DNA of 64,000 nucleotides from Eukaryota sp. TZLM1-RC (lineage: Eukaryota > Metamonada: BaSk clade). This document shows, piece after piece, positions 1 to 10,690 of this stretch. The stretch is from positions 1,264,501 to 1,328,500 of the forward strand of contig JAUPSS010000007.1 in the NCBI GenBank assembly GCA_040285825.1, read 5' to 3'. The stretch's first letter is position 1, and the number at the start of each line of letters is the position of its first letter. Under the pieces are notes generated by a model. The model was not told the DNA's origin. It was given only the letters and a program-made list of their open reading frames with translations, and did not search any database. The position numbers were made by a program, and so were the translations under genes.

Positions 1-1860
1 TGGAAAACCTCCAGAGCCTTCAAGTCATCAGTAAGGTCACTCTCCGAAAGACAGATATCAGCTGTAGTGGAATCCCAGTCCAGAACAGGAATATTCATTA
101 TGGTGTCGTAGAAGACAAACAATTCAGTAGAATTGTTCACCTGATAAAGAATGTTGATGTCCTCAAGATACAAATGGGTCAGAGTCGAATTTCGCTCAAG
201 AGCACAGAAAAAAGCACTAGCGCATTTATCGGTAATGTTGTTCTTCGTAAGATTCAATTGGGTCAGAGTCGAATTTTTCTCCAGAGCACGGGCGAGAGCA
301 CTAGCGCCTTCATCAGTAATGTTGTTGTGACGAAGATCCAATTGGGTCAGAGTCGAATTCTTCTTCAGAGCACGGGCGAGAGCACTAGCTCCTACGTTGG
401 TAATGGTGTTGCTAGAAAGATACAATTCAGTCAAAGAGGAATTATTCCTCCTATTTAAAAATTTCTTCTCCAGAGCACGGGCGAGAGCACTAGCGCCTTC
501 ATCGGTAATGTTGTTCTTCGTAAGATTCAATTGGGTCAGAGTCGAATTTTTCTCCAGAGCACGGGCGAGAGCACTAGCGCCTTCATCGGTAATGTTGTTC
601 TTCGTAAGATTCAATTGGGTCAGAGTCGAATTTTTCTCCAGAGCACGGGCGAGAGCACTAGCGCCTTCATCGGTAATGTTGTTCTTCGTAAGATCCAATT
701 GGGTCAGAGTCGAATTCTTCTTCAGAGCACGGGCGAGAGCACTAGCGCCTTCATCAGTAATGTTGTTGTGACCAAGATCCAATTGGGTCAGAGTCGAATT
801 ACCCTCCAGAGCACGGGCGAGAGCACTAGCGCCTTCATCAGTAATGTTGTTGTGACCAAGATCCAATTGGGTCAGAGTCGAATTACCCTCCAGAGCACGG
901 GCGAGAGCACTAGCACCTTCATCAGTAATGTTGTTGTGACCAAGATCCAATTGGGTCAGAGTCGAATTACCCTCCAGAGCACGGGCGAGAACACTAGCGC
1001 CTTCATCAGTAATGTTGTTTTGACCAAGATCCAATTGGGTCAGAGTCGCATTTCGCTCAAGAGCACGGGCGAGAGCACTAGCGCCTTCATCAGTAATGCT
1101 GTGGTATTGAAAATCCAATTGGGTCAGAGTCGCATTTCGCTCAAGAGCACGGGCGAGAGCACTAGCGCCTTCATCAGTAATGTTGTTGTAACGAAAATCC
1201 AATCGGGTCAGAGTCGCATTTCGCTCAAGAGCACGGGCAAGAGCACTAGCGCCTTCATCAGTAATGCTGTGGTAATGAAAATCCAATTGGGTCAGAGTCG
1301 AATTTCGCTCAAGAGCACGGGCGAGAGCACTAGCGCCTTCATCGGTAATTTCGTTCCCAGATAGATGCAATTGTGCCAGAGTCGCATTTCGCTCAAGAGC
1401 ACGGGCGAGAGCACTAACGCCTTCATCAGTAATGTTGTTGTAACGAAAATCCAATTGGGTCAGAGTCGAATTTCGCTCAAGAGCACGGGCGAGAGCACTA
1501 ACGCCTTCATCAGTAATGTTGTTGTAACGAAAATCCAATTGGGTCAGAGTCGAATTTCGCTCAAGAGCACGGGCGAGAGCACTAACGCCTTCATCAGTAA
1601 AGTCGATGTGACGAAAATCCAATTGGGTCAGAGTCGAATTTCGCTCAAGAGCACGGGCGAGAGCACTAACGCCTTCATCAGTAAAGTCGATGTGACGAAA
1701 CTCCAATTGGGTCAGAGCCGAATTTCGCTCAAGAGCACGGGCGAGAGCCCTAATATCTTCATCTGTAATGAGGCAGTCACGAAGATACAAGTCAGTCAAG
1801 GTGGAATTGCTCTCCAGAGCACGGGCAAGAGCACTAAAGCCATCACAGGCGCAGTTGATA
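1..1860 (-). repeat. Tandem 84-bp LRR-coding repeats
   Basis: About 22 units of 84 bp (28 codons) encode the LRR array of the kinase gene. Many neighbouring units differ by only a few bases, notably between about 770 and 1700. One unit near 440-475 carries an extra short insert reading KKFLNRRN, which is also present in the copy near 55505-55530 and serves as an alignment landmark. Confidence 0.9.
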
Positions 1861-3356
1861 AAATCAAGACATAATTTAGTGATAGAATCTCCGACCAAAC
1901 TCTCGACAGTCTTCTTCACCACATTCGTTAATTTATCCCAATTCACATTTGACTTGATGTCTTCCAAAATTTCTTCCTTAGAAGGGGTATGATTATCATC
2001 AATAATGTTTAAAGGATAATTACAATGGCACCCAATCAACAACGCTTCGAGGTCAACAATTCTGCTTTCTAAATCAGAATTAGTTCTATTCAGTAGACTG
2101 TTTTGATTTTCCAAATTATTAACAGTAGACACAAGATTTGCAATTTCGGAATCTTTCGTGGCAATAGTGGCATTGAGAGCTTGCTCCATACTGGCATTTC
2201 CGACAACCAGACCATTATTTTGTTCTTCCAACCGGGCAATTGTGGAATCGCGTTCTGTCAAATTTCTGGTGAGTTGTTGAATGGAAACCTCCAGATCAAC
2301 AACATTTTTTCGTAGAGACTCAATTGTGGAGTTGGCAGATTGCAGTTGTGCTTGAACATCATTGTTGGCATTGATTGGATTTTCAGTACCTTCTTCAGCA
2401 AAGTCATCTAATACATCCAAAACTTCAAGAACTTGGGTAATACATGGTCTGGCAGCTGGATCTGAACAGCAACATTGAGTAATTAATTCTCTGAGCACAC
2501 GGGGAACGTGTTCACCTAAAGCAAAAGGTGTCTTGAAATACTTAGCACCCATAATGGCAATCTGAGTCATATTTTTAAATGGTCTATAATTACAGAGTAT
2601 CTCGCAAAGAATGATTCCAATAGCATAAATGTCAGAGGCAAGAGACACTCTGTTCTCAAATTGTTCCAAGGCCGCATACCGTGCTGTAAATGAAACATTA
2701 GTAGCAGTGGATGTCTCCACAACAGTTCTGGAGGTTCCGAAGTCAGCTAATTTAACTTGTCCATTGACAAAAAGAATGTTTTCGGGCTTGAGGTCTCCAT
2801 GTACAAGTGATTTGGAGTGCAGGAAACGGACTGCCTGGCAAATCTTTTTGGCGAACATGAGACTTTGTTTAGTCAACCTGGACGGCACTGGCAGAGAGCC
2901 TTCAGCAAGCTCCATGATTATGGCGAGTCTGTCCTTTAAACTGACCAGACCAAAAACGCGTAGGATAAAGGGATGATCAATCTTGGTCATGATTCCAATT
3001 TCTTTCCTCAATCTCTTCTTACCTTCCTCTGTAAGAGCAACAGTCTTGGCGGCGACGTCTGATTTAAACCAAGAAGCGGCAAAAACCTGGGCGTAACCTC
3101 CTTGTCCAATCATGTGCAAAAGTTTGACCTGGTTAGAGGGAATGTGGATGCAGAGGTCCTCCTTGTTAGAAGCTTTGACCATATCACGCAAACTGATGTT
3201 TATTTCCGGAGACGGTAGGGTACCTTCATTGCAGATTGGACAGGATTCCACAGCATCAGAGCATACAGCACATATACTATGACGTTGACTACAAACAATC
3301 AGAGGCACATGAGACTCTTCGTTGAAATCTATTGAACAATATGGACATGCGAGCAT
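1..3356 (-). CDS. RING finger / protein kinase / coiled-coil / leucine-rich repeat protein (C-terminus beyond window)
   Basis: Reading the minus strand from the ATG at 3356, the frame stays open to the window edge (about 1118 codons), so the C-terminus is missing. Residues 4-42 form a C3HC4 RING finger (C4, C7, C22, H26, C29, C32, C39, C42), suggesting E3 ubiquitin ligase activity. A kinase domain follows at about 78-325: glycine loop GQGGYAQV at 84-91, AAK lysine 104, Glu119, HGDLKPEN at 186-193 (catalytic Asp188, with Gly where Arg is usual) and DFG at 205-207. All main catalytic residues are present, so an active kinase is expected. Residues about 330-440 are heptad-rich coiled coil. From about residue 500 to the edge run 28-residue ribonuclease-inhibitor-type LRRs. 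The order RING-kinase-coil-LRR suggests a recognition receptor that signals by phosphorylation or ubiquitination; that role is inferred. A kinase-less copy lies at 53733-55871. Confidence 0.85.
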   Translation of the reverse strand, partial: MLACPYCSIDFNEESHVPLIVCSQRHSICAVCSDAVESCPICNEGTLPSPEINISLRDMVKASNKEDLCIHIPSNQVKLLHMIGQGGYAQVFAASWFKSDVAAKTVALTEEGKKRLRKEIGIMTKIDHPFILRVFGLVSLKDRLAIIMELAEGSLPVPSRLTKQSLMFAKKICQAVRFLHSKSLVHGDLKPENILFVNGQVKLADFGTSRTVVETSTATNVSFTARYAALEQFENRVSLASDIYAIGIILCEILCNYRPFKNMTQIAIMGAKYFKTPFALGEHVPRVLRELITQCCCSDPAARPCITQVLEVLDVLDDFAEEGTENPINANNDVQAQLQSANSTIESLRKNVVDLEVSIQQLTRNLTERDSTIARLEEQNNGLVVGNASMEQALNATIATKDSEIANLVSTVNNLENQNSLLNRTNSDLESRIVDLEALLIGCHCNYPLNIIDDNHTPSKEEILEDIKSNVNWDKLTNVVKKTVESLVGDSITKLCLDFINCACDGFSALARALESNSTLTDLYLRDCLITDEDIRALARALERNSALTQLEFRHIDFTDEGVSALARALERNSTLTQLDFRHIDFTDEGVSALARALERNSTLTQLDFRYNNITDEGVSALARALERNSTLTQLDFRYNNITDEGVSALARALERNATLAQLHLSGNEITDEGASALARALERNSTLTQLDFHYHSITDEGASALARALERNATLTRLDFRYNNITDEGASALARALERNATLTQLDFQYHSITDEGASALARALERNATLTQLDLGQNNITDEGASVLARALEGNSTLTQLDLGHNNITDEGASALARALEGNSTLTQLDLGHNNITDEGASALARALEGNSTLTQLDLGHNNITDEGASALARALKKNSTLTQLDLTKNNITDEGASALARALEKNSTLTQLNLTKNNITDEGASALARALEKNSTLTQLNLTKNNITDEGASALARALEKKFLNRRNNSSLTELYLSSNTITNVGASALARALKKNSTLTQLDLRHNNITDEGASALARALEKNSTLTQLNLTKNNITDKCASAFFCALERNSTLTHLYLEDINILYQVNNSTELFVFYDTIMNIPVLDWDSTTADICLSESDLTDDLKALEVF

Positions 3357-3869
3357 TGATAAAAAAAATGAGATGAACAATTGTGCTTCACAACACCAAC
3401 ACATTTCACCAATACACCCTCTTTCCCATTCCCAATGGTCGTCGTAATAACATGACAGAAATTAGATGTCAATTCACATGGCCTATTTCCACGCTTGTTA
3501 CGATCCATATGGCATCATGTGGACCACCCTTTATCACACAATTTCTGCATAACGTGCACAGGAACCCCCAAAATGAAAATGAAGCTGTCTATTTGTTACC
3601 CAAGTGTGCTGCCTAATTTGGTATTACAATGGTCATAATCATTCTCCAAGCCCCCAGGAACAAATGTTCAATTAAGAGGTTTCTCCCACGGGTGACAACA
3701 ATTGGTGGTTGATGGAGCGAAGAGGAGGCGAAAGCGATCTTCAGCAGTAGAGGAGAGTTCCTTGATGGTAAGATACATCCAATAGCGCTTTCTTAGAATT
3801 AATTGCAAATGATTTTTCAATCATTATGAAAATACTTTTACATTTCTGTTTGGAAAGTGATAAATTTAC
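3357..3869. other. Intergenic region upstream of the kinase-LRR gene
   Basis: Non-coding stretch between the kinase gene start and the 3' end of the left retroelement copy. It should contain the kinase gene promoter. I see no convincing gene, RNA or repeat in it. Confidence 0.5.
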
Positions 3870-3966
3870 TTAATTTCTGCAAAGAAACACAACGAAACAG
3901 ACTAAAACACATAAGAAACAAAATTTTCCACGCCAAATGTTGATGAATCCTTATACATCTTAAACA

Positions 3967-4974
3967 TCATTCAATTTGAGTACTTGTGAACACCTCTGTA
4001 CAAAGCAAAATAGTTCTATTCTTCCATAAATTCCCTGCAAAAATATTACCACTTGAACGGCATAAATTACCAAAAACATTGATAAAATTCAAGGCGGACT
4101 GTCCAATGTTGCCAAAAATCGAAAAGGCAAAAGGAACAAACGAAAACTTATAGTAAAGATTCTTATTCAAATCATTTAATATCTCAGATTATTTATCTCT
4201 TTTAAGATCTTCAGCCTTGTTTAAATGACCATTAGCACTCAGCAAAACATCGTCACGACAACTAAAAGCATAGGGATCAACTTTACTGAAATCAACAACA
4301 ACTTGAGAGGAATCCACAATAGGAGCAATTTAATCACCTCGACGTGAATTAAACAGATTATTATCGCTATATTGCTTCAACAAAGGTTCTGCTTTGCAAC
4401 TAAAATTGCAACACTTGAACATCTCATATGTCTCATCACAAACGGCATTATGAAGATCTCAAATATATTGAAGGAATTTCTTACAACTAACAATATGACG
4501 GAAATTGGCAGTAGGTTTTTCGTTACAAATACAAACAGAATTATCCAAAAGACCACTTGGATACAGCCCCAATCTCAACCGCATGTTTTGTTTCCAAGCT
4601 TCATTTGTTAAGTGAAGACCAAATGGCTTGCTGAAATATTAAACTAGTGCAGTTCTGGATGTCTGATAAAAAGGCAGCAAAGACGGGATTATTGATCTTA
4701 ATCACACTAAGTTGTTTAGAAAAATCCGGGTCTTCAAAACCAATTAGAACAGACTTCTGTAAACAGCACAACAGCAAGATGAAGATTGGTAAAAGATCTC
4801 GAAGGTACAGAAGGCAAACTTGAAGGACAACACTTATTCCACACATCAACAGGTAGTTCATGCACCATGTTTTCAAGCGAAATCAATAAAGGATGTTATT
4901 CATTCAAAGGAATACGATCAAAACGAAATTTCCACTCAAACAGAAAATATTTCATACCTCCAAAAGAAGCACTT
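3967..4974 (-). pseudogene. Family A C-terminal part (linker, zinc knuckle, endonuclease region), left copy
   Basis: Broken minus-strand reading frames match the C-terminal part of family A found more intact at 62220-62850: a linker rich in aromatic residues, a CxC...H...C knuckle, and a terminal block near 4030-4170 similar to the ends of families A and D. Several frameshifts and stops are present. It continues the element whose RT lies at 5781-7060, separated by the nested insertion at 4996-5759. Confidence 0.65.
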
Positions 4975-6838
4975 TTACATAAATACTCTGCTTTTAAATA
5001 AATAGAGAAATTGACCAAAAAGAACATCTTGTCACCATAAATTTGCAAAAACAGGACCTTCTCCGATTCAACAGTCCACCAGTCCACCGGTAAACTTCTT
5101 ACCAATCACGGCTATAAAAACTTTGACAGACTTCCGCCTTTCGTTAAGCAATACATTCCCTTGTAAAAAACTACTGTTGGTAGCAATTGAGGACTACTGT
5201 GTTGCCGTAAACGCCGTCAACATTCAAAAAAAGAAAAGAAATTCAAACTGTATCGTAAGGTCTTGTTCTTATTGTTCTTTTTATATCAGAGCGATCATTC
5301 CAAAAGGTGGGAGACTTTGAAACTACCACCAATAAAAGCCTCAAAACTTGTTATGCCTCAAATAAAAGGCTACTTTATTCTGAAATTCATAATTCCCTTT
5401 CAAATTTAAAAAAATATAATGAACCTTTGTCCAAATTGCCCAGCCTAGAGCATGCAAAATACAATTTGTATCCATTTGTATTTTCCCTTTCTGGTTCACT
5501 TGCACCAACTGCTTTACGTTTTTTGGAAGATTTTGAAATGATTTCAAAGAGAAGAACTGGCAAGATTTCAACAGATTGTTTTGGCAAAATAGAATTGTGT
5601 TTTCTATTTTAAAGAGGATGTTGAAGATGGTTTCTGATGCTTTGCATTCTCTTGGATCTCATTATGATTGTATTTGGTTTGGGAGAGATGGATTTTTAGA
5701 TGTTGAGTTTAGGTTTTGAATAAAATCCAAATTTGGGTACAAAAACCAATAAAAGCACATTACATAAATACTTTGCTTTTGAAAAACCAACTCCACCAAA
5801 TTTAGGACTAAGAAATGCATAATAAGGAATTTTTGATGGACAATCTTCTACTAAATGTCCTAAGAAATTTGATCTCAAAGTATTGAATTGGCGTGCCAAA
5901 TAATGAGAAATTGTGGGGGATAAAGAACGAAGAAGATGATTAATTTTTGATCCAAAACAAACATTTAGGACCGAAAACGCTAAATGTTTGTCAATTTCTA
6001 GATCTTGAATAGCTATAAGGTGCTCTTCGATTTTTGCCGAAACACCTGACAAAATCGATTGATCTTCTTCACAATTTCCAAAATAAGAGCCAAGAAACCG
6101 AATAGCATTTTCCTCGTAATCAACGTGTTTGATAAAAATTTCATTAAATGCTACCTCCGCATTCCGTTTACCAATAATGAAACACTGGGGAAATTTAATA
6201 TCTAACCCTATTTGTTTGGACAGAATACCGAAATGTTGTATCCCGTGCTGTAAAAAAGACAAAGTGCCCATAAGTAATAAATCATCTGCATAAGCACATA
6301 TATGAATGTCAATAAAATCCAACTTAAATTTTACCAAAAGTGATTGCAGTGCTAAGCAAAAGAAAAATAGACCCAATGTATTCCCTTGCTTGACGCCTCT
6401 TGACGAAACAATATTCTCAGAATGAAAAATTGAGTGAAAGGGTGATCAATACATCATCTTAAAATACGGCAAAAGTGGAGGATAATGTTATTCAAGTTCT
6501 TGCAAAATACTGGAGCGAAAAACGGAGTTGAAAGCATTTTTAAAATCAATGTTCAATAAATAATTTTCGCCTTTTTGATTGAAAAGTAAATCTGTACACA
6601 ACGCAGCACATTTTGTGCCATCAGGAATTCCGATAGCAAACTGATAAGGACGAAAAAAATTAATTGCGGATGACTTAACTCTTTTAAAAGAAATAATTGC
6701 TAATAATCTCGTTATGGACTCACCAACAGCAATAGGTCTGACACCACCTCCAGGCTTATTTAAAGCAATTAAACGAGATGCCATTAACGCCTGTGGTAAC
6801 TTGAAACGTCCCATGATGACACTATTAAAAAAGAAAAC
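4023..6838 (-). repeat. Left arm of a ~2.8-kb inverted repeat
   Basis: Mirrors 7796-10611. Coordinates of matching features sum to 14634 through most of the arm, drifting to 14632 at the outer end. Compared translations differ at roughly 1% of residues. The inner limit is sharp: left 6838 and right 7796 are the last matching bases. Outside the outer limit, homology continues at lower identity to the element 3' tails. Confidence 0.9.
4996..5759 (+). mobile_element. Nested retroelement 3' fragment, opposite strand (left arm)
   Basis: A plus-strand fragment inserted in the minus-strand family A element. From about 5307, then after a frameshift near 5612 to a stop near 5719, it encodes the C-terminal block of a family D-like element (compare 39537-39839). 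It is flanked by near-identical 21-bp sequences at 4975-4995 and 5760-5780, interpreted as a target-site duplication. The same insertion with the same flanks is in the right arm at 8875-9638. Confidence 0.7.
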
Positions 6839-7060
6839 TGAATCATCCACGATTTCTGGACAAATGTTGACTGCGGACTTCAAATGATCATAACTAAGTC
6901 CAGAAGGCCCAGCAGAACGACCAGACGGAAGTCCTTTAATAGCTACACTAACTTCATCACAAGTGATAGGATTAGCAGTGAAGAAATCACGTTCATTATC
7001 AGAGACAATGTGATTTATGGTGAGGTCTTCAGGTGGATGAAGAGAATTTAAAGAATCCAA
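5696..7060 (-). pseudogene. Reverse transcriptase domain, family A, left copy
   Basis: A single minus-strand frame carries RT motifs in order: SGRSAGPSGLSYDHLK near 6910, KPGGGVRPIAVGES near 6730, DFKNAFNSVFRS near 6520, GVKQGNTLG near 6390, and the catalytic YADD motif near 6290. Two in-frame stops (TAA at 6488-6490, then TGA at 6446-6448) break it, so full-length protein is not made without readthrough. The C-terminal end after about 5781 is antisense sequence of the nested insertion. Motif order and spacing are those of non-LTR retrotransposon RTs. Confidence 0.85.
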
Positions 7061-7795
7061 TGTTCATCATTGAAGGCAGCAGGAGAAGAACCAGCCAATA
7101 ATTTAAGTGCTGAAGAGTATTGTGAACGAAGAATCAAAGACTCAAAGCGTTTTTTGACATTTTTAGATTGTGGAACCGACTTCTCATATTTAGATTTCTT
7201 GTGTGAAGACATAGCCTTAGAAAGAAAAAATTTCCAAAAAATCGAAGGATTCCAAATGCCCTTTCGATGAGTGAAGCTTAAAGCTCGAATCACTGTTGCA
7301 AGAGAGGACGAATGAGCAGGAGAAACGAATTGAGGAATTGTAAACGGAGGTCTTCAAGGATCAATTGGCGTGCGAGAATCACATACCAAAAGAGGTCGAC
7401 CCGAAACATCGAATCCGGACACTAACGAACAACAAAACAAACAAGATTTTGTATTACTACTGACTGAAGTCGAATGAAGTATAGTTGGAAACTCAATAGA
7501 CTCAAGAGATGAAGATAATGATGCCAAATACAGATTCATCTGACAAAACATTCCGCTGAGAACTTGTTGTTTTTGTGTGACCAACAGTCTTGCATAAAAA
7601 CAGGTGGTCACAGAATTCTTAAGGCGTCCTCTAGAAGGTTCAAGCGTAACTTACTTCGGAGTCATAGATAAGCATGGAGGAAAAAATAATGATATAATAA
7701 AAATAATAAAAATATTTATTTGGGGCATTGACAAAACAGGTCCACCTGAGTTTTTTATTTTGCAGATTTGGGTCCATACATAAACCATACATAAA
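7061..7795 (-). other. Loop of the palindrome: family A 5' part plus AT-rich spacer
   Basis: Unmirrored sequence between the arms (the loop begins at 6839). Minus-strand frames at 7048-7293 continue the element N-terminally of the RT, ending in a segment reading LLAGSSPAAFNDEHW, shifted in frame relative to the RT. A further frame at 7354-7611 contains a Cys-rich run and may be the element's N-terminal region. About 7620-7795 is AT-rich with no recognisable content and marks the junction with the 5'-shorter right copy. Confidence 0.5.
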
Positions 7796-7819
7796 GTTTT
7801 CTTTTTTAATAGTGTCATC

Positions 7820-8853
7820 ATGGGACGTTTCAAGTTACCACAGGCGTTAATGGCATCTCGTTTAATTGCTTTAAATAAGCCTGGAGGTGGTGTCAGACCT
7901 ATTGCTGTTGGTGAGTCCATAACGAGATTATTAGCAATTATTTCTTTTAAAAGAGTTAAGTCATCCGCAATTAATTTTTTTCGTCCTTATCAGTTTGCTA
8001 TCGGAATTCCTGATGGCACAAAATGTGCTGCGTTGTGTACAGATTTACTTTTCAATCAAAAAGGCGAAAATTATTTATTGAACATTGATTTTAAAAATGC
8101 TTTCAACTCCGTTTTTCGCTCCAGTATTTTGCAAGAACTTGAATAACATTATCCTCCACTTTTGCCGTATTTTAAGATGATGTATTGATCACCCTTTCAC
8201 TCAATTTTTCATTCTGAGAATATTGTTTCGTCAAGAGGCGTCAAGCAAGGGAATACATTGGGTCTATTTTTCTTTTGCTTAGCACTGCAATCAGTTTTGG
8301 TAAAATTTAAGTTGGATTTTATTGACATTCATATATGTGCTTATGCAGATGATTTATTACTTATGGGCACTTTGTCTTTTTTACAGCACGGGATACAACA
8401 TTTCGGTATTCTGTCCAAACAAATAGGGTTAGATATTAAATTTTCCCAGTGTTTCATTATTGGTAAACGGAATGCGGAGGTAGCATTTAATGAAATTTTT
8501 ATCAAACACGTTGATTACGAGGAAAATGCTATTCGGTTTCTTGGCTCTTATTTTGGAAATTGTGAAGAAGATCAATCGATTTTGTCAGGTGTTTCGGCAA
8601 AAATCGAAGAACAACTTATAGCTATTCAAGATCTAGAAATTGACAAACATTTAGCGTTTTCGGTCCTAAATGTGTGTTTTGGATCAAAAATTAATCATCT
8701 TCTTCGTTCTTTATCCCCCACAATTTCTCATTATTTGGCACGCCAATTCAATACTTTGAGATCAAATTTCTTAGGACATTTAGTAGAAGATTGTCCATCA
8801 AAAATTCCTTATTATGCATTTCTTAGTCCTAAATTTGGTGGAGTTGGTTTTTC
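7820..8853 (+). pseudogene. Reverse transcriptase domain, family A, right copy
   Basis: Same frame and motifs as the left copy from KPGGGVRPIAVGES onward: DFKNAFNSVFRS near 8090, GVKQGNTLG near 8240, YADD near 8345. In-frame TAA at 8144-8146 and TGA at 8186-8188 correspond exactly to the left copy. The upstream RT finger motif is missing because the copy begins near 7796. Confidence 0.85.
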
Positions 8854-8874
8854 AAAAGCAAAGTATTTATGTAA

Positions 8875-9638
8875 TGTGCTTTTATTGGTTTTTGTACCCA
8901 AATTTGGATTTTATTCAAAACCTAAACTCAACATCTAAAAATCCATCTCTCCCAAACCAAAAACAATCATAATGAGATCCAAGAGAATGCAAAGCATCAG
9001 AAACCATCTTCAACATCCTCTTTAAAATAGAAAACACAATTCTATTTTGCCAAAACAATCTGTTGAAATCTTGCCAGTTCTTCTCTTTGAAATCATTTCA
9101 AAATCTTCCAAAAAACGTAAAGCAGTTGGTGCAAGTGAACCAGAAAGGGAAAATACAAATGGATACAAATTGTGTTTTGCATGCTCTAGGCTGGGCAATT
9201 TGGACAAAGGTTCATTATATTGTTTTAAATTTGAAAGGGAATTATGAATTTCAGAATAAAGTAGCCTTTTATTTGAGGCATAACAAGTTTTGAGGCTTTT
9301 ATTGGTGGTAGTTTCAAAGTCTCCCACCTTTTGGAATGATCGCTCTGATATAAAAAGAACAATAAGAACAAGACCTTACGATACAGTTTGAATTTCTTTT
9401 CTTTTTTTGAATGTTGACGGCGTTTACGGCAACACAGTAGTCCTCAATTGCTACCAACAGTAGTTTTTTACAAGGGAATGTATTGCTTAACGAAAGGCGG
9501 AAGTCTGTCAAAGTTTTTATAGCCGTGATTGGTAAGAAGTTTACCGGTGGACTGGTGGACTGTTGAATCGGAGAAGGTCCTGTTTTTGCAAATTTATGGT
9601 GACAAGATGTTCTTTTTGGTCAATTTCTCTATTTATTT
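8875..9638 (-). mobile_element. Nested retroelement 3' fragment, opposite strand (right arm)
   Basis: Mirror of 4996-5759. The flanking 21-bp sequences at 8854-8874 and 9639-9659 differ at one position (A/G), as expected of an old target-site duplication. The minus-strand frame at 9022-9327 encodes part of a family D-like C-terminal block and ends, after a frameshift, near 8915. Confidence 0.7.
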
Positions 9639-9659
9639 AAAAGCAGAGTATTTATGTAA

Positions 9660-10690
9660 AAGTGCTTCTTTTGGAGGTATGAAATATTTTCTTTTTGAGT
9701 GGAAATTTCGTTTTGATCGTATTCCTTTGAATGAATCACATCCTTTATTGATTTCGCTTGAAAACATGGTGCATGAACTACCTGTTGATGTGGAATAAGT
9801 GTTGTCCTTCAAGTTTGCCTTCTGTACCTTCGAGATCTTTTACCAATCTTCATCTTGCTGTTGTGCTGTTTACAGAAGTCTGTTCTAATTGGTTTTGAAG
9901 ACCCGGATTTTTCTATACAACTTAGTGTGATTAAGATCAATAATCCGATCTTTGCTGCCCTTTTATCAGACATTCAGATCTGCACTAGTTTAATATCTCA
10001 GCAAGCCATTTGGTCTTCACTTAACTAATGAAGCTTGGAAACAAAACATGCGGTTGAGATTAGGGCTGTATGCAAGTGGTCTTTTGGACAATGCTGTTGG
10101 TATTTGTAACGAAAGACCCACTGCCAATTTCCGTCATATTGTTAGTTGTAAGAAATTCCTTCAATATATTTGAGTTCTTCATAATGCCGTTCGTGATGAG
10201 ACATATGAGATGTTCAAGTGTTGCAATTTTAGTTGCAAAGCAGAACCTTTGTTTAAGCATTATAGCAATAATAATCTGTTTAATTCACGTCGAGGTGATT
10301 AAATTGCTCCTATTGTGGATTCCTCTCAAGTTGTTGTTGATTTCAGTAAAGTTGATCCCTATGCTTTTAGTTGTCGTGACGATGTTTTGCTGAGTGCTAA
10401 TGGTCATTTAAACAAGGCTGAAGATCTTAAAAGAGATAAATAATCTGAGATATTAAATGATTTAAATAAGAATCTTTACTATAAGTTTTCGTTTGTTCCT
10501 TTTGCCTTTTCGATTTTTGGCAACATTGGACAGTCCGCCTTGAATTTTATCAATGTTTTTGGTAATTTATGCCGTTCAAGTGGTAATATTTTTGCAGGGA
10601 ATTTATGGAAGCGTATCATTTTCGCCTTGTTTAGAAGTGATCCCAAGTACTTGAGTTTAATGATGTCCAAGCTGTATCAAGATTCATCAA
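9660..10690 (+). pseudogene. Family A C-terminal part, right copy
   Basis: Continues family A after the nested insertion: linker (9660-9800), a region resembling the zinc knuckle with its HIVSCKKFLQY-like block near 10135-10165, a decayed endonuclease region near 10290 (RRGD then stop), and the conserved terminal block near 10470-10610. Multiple stops and frameshifts. Confidence 0.65.

Larger units (their letters stand above)
3870..7615 (-). mobile_element. R2-like non-LTR retroelement, family A, left copy (decayed)
   Basis: Minus-strand element in the order N-terminal region (about 7060-7615), reverse transcriptase (5781-7060), linker, zinc knuckle and endonuclease-like C-terminus (3967-4974), then an AT-rich tail near 3870. 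It is interrupted at 4996-5759 by an inverted piece of a related element. The frame is broken by stops and shifts, so it is not active as it stands. Most of it (4023-6838) is mirrored by the right copy. Its 5' part extends beyond the mirrored segment, so this is the longer of the two copies. The family assignment rests on RT motifs and on the D-x13-D endonuclease core seen in better-kept relatives at 34822 and 62740. Confidence 0.75.
7796..10611 (+). repeat. Right arm of the ~2.8-kb inverted repeat
   Basis: Reverse complement of 4023-6838, with only scattered single-base differences in the parts compared. The intervening loop is 957 bp. Confidence 0.9.

Noticed and set aside
1-1860. CRISPR array
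   Set aside because: The regular repeats are contiguous coding LRR units without unique spacers, in a eukaryotic gene.
174-1874. Long plus-strand frames reading repeated LGQSRISLKSTGESTSAF-type units
   Set aside because: Antisense of the LRR array; the minus-strand frame encodes the real LRR protein, continuous with RING and kinase domains.
9047-9293. Two short plus-strand frames in the right palindrome arm
   Set aside because: Antisense to the nested family D-like fragment, which has recognisable homologs at 39537 and 43935.
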